Assembly (NCBI RefSeq): GCF_945859685.1 | Contig: NC_079147.1 | Span: forward strand, 10,767,289-10,831,288 | Length of the DNA: 64,000 bases | Source of the DNA: Eupeodes corollae | Taxonomy: Eukaryota > Arthropoda > Insecta > Diptera > Syrphidae | Direction: 5' to 3' | Program-made: the position numbers and the translations under genes | Part shown: in pieces, positions 61,542 through 64,000 of the stretch | Position numbering within the stretch: the stretch's first letter is position 1 | Layout: each line of letters starts with the position of its first letter | The notes under the pieces: model-generated | What the model saw: only the letters and a program-made list of their open reading frames with translations | Databases searched by the model: none | What the model was told of the DNA's origin: nothing

Positions 61542-64000
61542 TAGGTAGGTAGGTAGAAATGGCGATATCAAGGCGACCTAGCCTGAGATCCAATTAGCTT
61601 TGCAGTGCGCCGCTTTGATACCAAAAACTCGTTCGACCTTTGATTAAAAGAGATAGATTTATAGAGAAGCTTCATAACGATTGTGTTAGAGCCATTTTGT
61701 CGCATTGAGAAAAAAGATTAGGTCTGTGAAAGAATGCTTTTCCAAAGTATTTCATTCTAGTGTTTGACAAAGCAGGACATTTGCAGAGGAAATGGATTAT
61801 CGTTTCACTTTCTCTTTGGTCACTACAGCTACGGCAAAAGGTGTTGTAAGAGATACCCAACTTCTTTGCATGAACTCCTATAGGACAATGTCCGGTACAA
61901 ACCGCAACAATCCTGGCGAAATTCAGGCTCGCAAGCTCATCGTGACATTGCTGGACCAATTTAGATGAGGATTTGGCCGAGTTAATGGCTTTGACAGCTG
62001 CCTGACTGTCTGTAAAGACAGTTTTAGTTCGGGCTTTGTTTAAGTATCTTACATACCTCCTTTATTGCCAGCAGTTCAGCCTGAAAAACGCTAGCAAAGT
62101 CAGTAAAGATGGTTGTGTCGAAACCTATCGACACGATGTCATCCTCCCAATCTTCTCTCGATAGGAAAATAACCTTAAAATCCTTACTAAGGCTCAAAGT
62201 AGGAGTGCAGTAGTCAGTGTCGAGATAATATCTGAGGGAATCAATATCGTTATGTTGCTGTGACCATAAGGTTTTGACAACCAGCTGTTTGATTCCTTCA
62301 GCCTAATAGCGCTGCAGGAAACTATGTTTTTAATAAAAAGGTCGATTGGTAGAAGATCCAAAATAACGCTTAAGGCGTCCATTGGGCAAGTACGCATGGC
62401 CCCTGTGGACCCCACGCAAGCTGTTCTCTGAACCTTCTTTTGCTTATCAATATTATAGGCTTTGCTAAGAGCAGGCCACCACACAATTGAACCATATGTT
62501 AAGATTGGACGTACTATGGCTGTGTACGTCCATAAAATCATCTTCGACTGAAGTCCCCACTTTTTGCCGAAAGTTTTGCTGCAGGCGTAGAAGACAACAC
62601 AGGCCTTCTTAACCTGTACTTCGTTATTTAGTTTCCAGTTTAGTTTAGGGTCGAGTATAACTCCCAAATATTTTGCACTGGAAGACAATGATAGGATTTG
62701 ATCGTTGAGTCGAGGTATCGTGAAGTGCGGTAATTTAGTTTTGGTGGTAAAGAGCAACAGTTCAGTTTTACTTTGGTTAATTCCTAGTCCACAACTCGTG
62801 GCCCAGCTGCTAACTTTCTACAAAGCTGAATCCGTGATTTCACTAATCACAGAGGTGTACTTTCTTGACACCAATAGCACCAAATCTTCCGCATGGGCTA
62901 CCGTCTTCACTTCACATCTCTCTAATTTAACGAGAATTGTATCCATGACCAGAAGCCATAGAAGAGGCCAAAGGACACCGCCCCAACTCAAGTGTTTTGT
63001 TGCGATTGTATTGCCTAGAGTGGCTCGAATCTTCCTACCACTGAGCATGGAAGTAATCCATTCTCGAATGAAGTCTTCTACACCGAACTTAACGAGCGAT
63101 TCTTCTATGAATTCTGTAAGGACGTTGTTAAAAGCACCTTCTATGTCTAGGAAGGTGGCAAGACTAAATTTTTTATAATGGATTGTTTGTTCTACAGTAC
63201 GCACTACCTCATGGAGGGCAGTCTCCGTAGATTTGCCCTTAAGATAAGCATGCTGAGAGCTTTCGAGAGTTCGTAATCAAGAATGCCAAGGTTTTAAGCA
63301 CAAAAGATGTTAAGCTTATTGGTCTGAAATCCTTCACTGAGCTACGTTTAGCTCTGTGGTTTCAAGCGATTCGGGGTTATCACTCTCGCAACCCGGAAAG
63401 TGCGTCTTCATCAGTAGCTCAAGAGATTCGGCTGGAAAGGCTGTCCAGGTTCCCTCAGGCTTTTTTAGAAATGAAGGATTACAATGTTCCTTCCATTAAA
63501 CTTTGCTGAGCCTTGCGGAGTCCTTTATGTCTTCGATTGATTGACAGTATTCTCTCCAGCCTTGTCTTTGGCTGATGACAGGGCTTGCTTGTAAATTTTA
63601 AGAGAGTCTTTATACGGTTGGTAAAACTTATGTTTGTGGCAGATATTGAAAATTGTCATTTTCCTAAGACTGGACAGTTCTTCATTCCACCAAGAAGGAA
63701 GGGTTTTACGGCTATATTTAACTGGGCAAGAGACTCTAAAAGCTTTACTTATAAAAGTTTCAAAGATTTTCAGGTGAGATTCGGTAAGTTGCTTAGTTTG
63801 GAATTAGCAATTTGGCTGAATTCCTTCCAGTCAGTTCTTTTGGGATTTCTATAAGGCGGAGGGTTTTTCGACTCAAAGATAATTTGAAAAAGAATCCACT
63901 TGTGATCCGAAAACGAATTCAAAGGGGAAACTCTTCAATTCTCCACTAATAATTTACGGTTGTTTACTAAAATAACATCAAGCACATCCTCCCATCCATC
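61542..64000 (-). mobile_element. LINE family B, minus copy (runs off the window)
   Basis: The 3' tail is CTACCTACCTACC (plus strand TAGGTAGGTAGGTAG at 61543-61557). On the minus strand from the window end: endonuclease C-terminus, linker, RT finger motifs (decayed around 63300-63480), LATFLDIEGAFNNVLTEFIE and LGNTIATKHLSWGGVLWPLL (63204-62818), then YLGVILDPKLNWKLNNEVQV to RTCPMDALSVILDLLPIDLF (62757-62194), an RNase H remnant (AELLAIKEV, about 62060) and CRSCSDQRESETIIHFLCKC (61959-61672). The RT catalytic YADD reads HAEDLVLL here. Unlike the copy at 35.7-38 kb it retains the palm segment. Confidence 0.85.

Noticed and set aside
63585..63854. 89-codon + frame near the window end
   Set aside because: Antisense to the LINE B linker (the same shadow appears at 36187-35987 opposite the + copy).

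Overview
The window is eukaryotic and very probably from a brachyceran fly. It is AT-rich, has insect-type transposable elements in nearly every family, contains DD41D mariners of the kind described from tephritid flies, and carries two rhodanese genes resembling Drosophila Hsp67B2. Nothing looks bacterial: there are no operons or ribosome-binding sites. Almost all long reading frames belong to mobile elements. Only two complete host genes (the tandem rhodanese pair, 38596-39186 and 39367-39903, + strand) and one probable terminal exon of an unidentified host gene (4201-4415, +) can be supported.

Layout. 0-9.3 kb: a Tc3-like transposase relic, two decayed RTE-like LINE tails, the candidate host exon with a long AT-rich 3' flank, a tRNA-derived SINE, and an internally deleted LINE of family A (ORF1, endonuclease, RNase H). 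10.8-13.9 kb: a second family A LINE interrupted by a SINE, fused to LINE C. 17-20 kb: a longer RTE-like LINE and a + strand LINE RT. 22.9-27.1 kb: a nearly complete LINE D (ORF1 end, endonuclease, RT, C-terminus) split by a truncated mariner. 27.2-30.8 kb: SINE, then a Helitron 5' end and helicase, then a Jockey-like LINE. 30.9-34 kb: two more DD41D mariners around a hexanucleotide array and a Helitron-type end. 35.7-38.2 kb: LINE B. 38.6-39.9 kb: the rhodanese genes. 41-43.7 kb: a LINE C-terminus and a second Helitron with a 174-bp tandem array and a hairpin/CTAA end.

44.2-64 kb is a nested stack. The outermost layer is an inverted composite of two Copia-like pieces (111-bp LTR at 44160 facing right, LTR at 61541 facing left). 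A 5'-truncated family A LINE lies between the LTR and primer-binding site of the leftward Copia piece. Inside that LINE sits a 13.5-kb Ty3/Gypsy element (47605-61106) with two 2720-bp LTRs, an AGAT target duplication, a tRNA-Lys-type primer-binding site, open gag and pol frames in a -1 relation, and no env. A LINE B copy in minus orientation abuts the composite on the right and runs off the window.

The Gypsy element is the youngest feature: its LTRs differ at only about five places by eye, and gag and pol have no internal stop. Its noncoding parts carry three separate repeat sets whose roles are unknown. No new multi-gene system was found. The strongest candidates for something undescribed are these Gypsy noncoding repeats, the SINE family whose 3' end matches the RTE-like LINE end, and the inverted Copia composite.
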